7,427 nt of DNA, from positions 8,656-16,082 of the forward strand of contig PBMM01000033.1 of NCBI GenBank assembly GCA_002723635.1, given 5' to 3'. Of the stretch, positions 6,804 through 7,427 are shown piece after piece. The number at the start of each line of letters is the position of its first letter. The first letter of the stretch is position 1. This DNA comes from Methanobacteriota archaeon. GTDB taxonomy: Archaea > Thermoplasmatota > Poseidoniia > Poseidoniales > Poseidoniaceae. The notes beneath the pieces were generated by a model, which was given only the letters and a program-made list of their open reading frames with translations, was not told where the DNA came from and did not search any database. The translations under genes and the position numbers were made by a program.

Positions 6804-7368
6804 AGACGACGACGTCCCCGACACTCGGGTCGCTTCCGTATTGGAGTTCTTCGTAGGTCTGACCGCCACCGACGACGCTCAACACCATGATGTGGGCGGT
6901 GTTGGCCGCGGGCGCGCAGTTGGAAATGTCCATCTGGACGACGTAGGTCGTACCAGGATTGAGGGAGGCAAGAGCACCGCCGGTTCCTTCATCGGTGTGG
7001 AGCGTGGCAGCGGTGAAGCTTCCGGCAGCGAAGGCCGTGCCACCAGCACCGTCGTCACAGACGACGGTATAGGACACGTCACCAGGCACCACGGGGTTGC
7101 TGCCAGCAGCAAGCTCGAAGGTGCTGAAGATCGTCTCCGTACCACCGGTCATGTCCCAGATGACGGTCGAGAGCAGGACCACCTTCGTGGACATCTGCTC
7201 TTGCGTGTCGTCACCAGCGGACTGGGCGTTCTGTTGCAGCTTTTCAGCGGTCTGAATAATGACCGCTGCAGCCACCGCAGCCACAAGGATGAGTGCGATG
7301 AAGACAATCATCGCACCAATCCCAATCGCCGCGGCGTTATCGCGCGTTTCTTTTCGTTCGTTGTTCAT
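6802..7368 (-). CDS. flaB: Archaellin 1 (archaellum filament subunit)
   Basis: This is a 188-residue archaellin, the first gene of the visible cluster. The leader MNNERKETRDNAA precedes the assembly helix GIGAMIVFIALILVAAVAAA (16-35) and QTAEKLQQNAQS. Residues 13-50 are identical to those of archaellin 2. The outer domain is beta-rich and acidic, has two cysteines (104 in CDDGAG, and 151), and ends with VVGGGQTYEEL and VVV. There is no N-X-S/T sequon in the mature chain. By comparison with known archaellins, cleavage is expected two residues before GIG, between A13 and A14. That site has Asn/Asp rather than Lys/Arg nearby, which is unusual. ATG at 7368 has the SD GAGGTGA (7376-7382) seven bases upstream. 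Its TGA stop (6802-6804) overlaps the SD of archaellin 2. Which archaellin is the major filament subunit cannot be told from sequence. Confidence 0.96.
   Translation of the reverse strand: MNNERKETRDNAAAIGIGAMIVFIALILVAAVAAAVIIQTAEKLQQNAQSAGDDTQEQMSTKVVLLSTVIWDMTGGTETIFSTFELAAGSNPVVPGDVSYTVVCDDGAGGTAFAAGSFTAATLHTDEGTGGALASLNPGTTYVVQMDISNCAPAANTAHIMVLSVVGGGQTYEELQYGSDPSVGDVVV
7219..7332 (-). repeat. Archaellin core repeat, copy 1 (partner 6627-6740)
   Basis: This is the partner of the segment in archaellin 2, encoding the identical assembly helix. The outer domains diverge sharply after this point, apart from CDDGAG and the C-terminal VVGGG.TY motif. Confidence 0.85.
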
Positions 7369-7375
7369 TTTTTGT

Positions 7376-7382
7376 TCACCTC
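7376..7382 (-). promoter_or_regulatory. Shine-Dalgarno site of archaellin 1
   Basis: The minus strand reads GAGGTGA here, fully complementary to the conserved archaeal 16S rRNA 3' end (UCACCUC). It lies seven bases upstream of the ATG at 7368. It implies a leadered transcript and so a promoter beyond the window edge. Confidence 0.85.
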
Positions 7383-7401
7383 ATGTTGTGTGTTTTTTTC
7401 C

Positions 7402-7418
7402 CCCCCGGCGTCCGGGGG
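7402..7418 (-). other. GC-rich inverted repeat in the archaellin leader region
   Basis: A perfect 7-bp inverted repeat (CCCCCGG with CCGGGGG) encloses a 3-base loop at 7409-7411. On the transcribed minus strand it is followed by an A-run (7392-7398), not a U-run, so it is not an intrinsic terminator for this strand; on the plus strand the T-run precedes the hairpin. It may be a 5' leader structure of the archaellin mRNA or flank the promoter. No TATA box or BRE is visible in the 59 bases before archaellin 1. Confidence 0.4.
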
Positions 7419-7427
7419 TGGAGTTGG

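Noticed and set aside
6792..6869. Upstream-extended start of archaellin 2 at 6869
   Set aside because: It would overlap the end of archaellin 1, add 26 residues unlike any archaellin leader, and ignore the strong SD at 6797-6803.
5961..6890. Long plus-strand open frame (309 codons) across archaellin 2
   Set aside because: It is antisense to archaellin 2 and the C/D/E-like gene, is Arg/His-rich without recognisable motifs, and arises from high GC content. It is a shadow of real genes.
7402..7418. GC hairpin considered as an intrinsic terminator
   Set aside because: The T-run lies before, not after, the stem on the plus strand, and the minus strand has an A-run after the stem, so neither strand has the stem-then-U-tract order.
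1..7427. Search for CRISPR arrays, transposases, tRNA or rRNA, or a new defence system
   Set aside because: No spaced direct repeats, terminal inverted repeats, transposase motifs or RNA-gene signatures were seen; coding density by archaellum genes explains nearly all of the window.

Overview
The window is almost entirely one archaellum (archaeal flagellum, fla/arl) gene cluster. Every supportable gene lies on the minus strand, so transcription runs from the right edge to the left. The gene order is archaellin 1, archaellin 2, a cytosolic ArlC/D/E-like protein, ArlF/FlaF, ArlG/FlaG, ArlH/FlaH, ArlI/FlaI and ArlJ/FlaJ. FlaJ runs off the left edge. The genes are packed with gaps of about 4 to 53 bases, and one pair overlaps by 8 bases, as expected for one polycistronic unit.

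Organism: certainly archaeal, since it has archaellins with the GIG..IVFIA core, FlaH, FlaI and FlaJ. The order B-B-(C/D/E)-F-G-H-I-J is the euryarchaeal layout. The high GC, acidic soluble proteins and Thermoplasmata-like archaellin style suggest a marine planktonic euryarchaeon, possibly Marine Group II (Poseidoniales). That lineage call is inference from general style, not a database match.

Layout from right to left: 7369-7427 is a leader with a GC hairpin, an A-run and a Shine-Dalgarno (SD) site. 7368-6802 and 6791-6183 are tandem archaellins sharing an identical 38-residue N-terminal core. 6182-6130 is an intercistronic region with a GNRA-capped hairpin next to the next SD. 6129-5272 is the ArlC/D/E-like protein. 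5267-4629 is FlaF with an apparent inserted domain. 4619-4137 is FlaG. 4144-3428 is FlaH, which starts at TTG. 3414-1696 is FlaI. 1682-1 is FlaJ, missing only its extreme C-terminus.

How they work together: the archaellins are processed by a prepilin peptidase (not in this window) and polymerise into the filament. FlaJ is the membrane platform, FlaI the hexameric ATPase for assembly and rotation, and FlaH the ATP-binding regulatory ring on FlaI. FlaF and FlaG are the pseudoperiplasmic stator-like pair. The C/D/E-like protein is expected to link the motor to chemotaxis input. No chemotaxis genes, prepilin peptidase, mobile elements, CRISPR arrays or RNA genes are visible. I see no wholly new system. 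The lineage-specific oddities are the FlaF insertion, the archaellin cysteine pairs with no N-glycosylation sequons, the non-canonical archaellin processing site, the divergent C/D/E protein and the junction hairpin.
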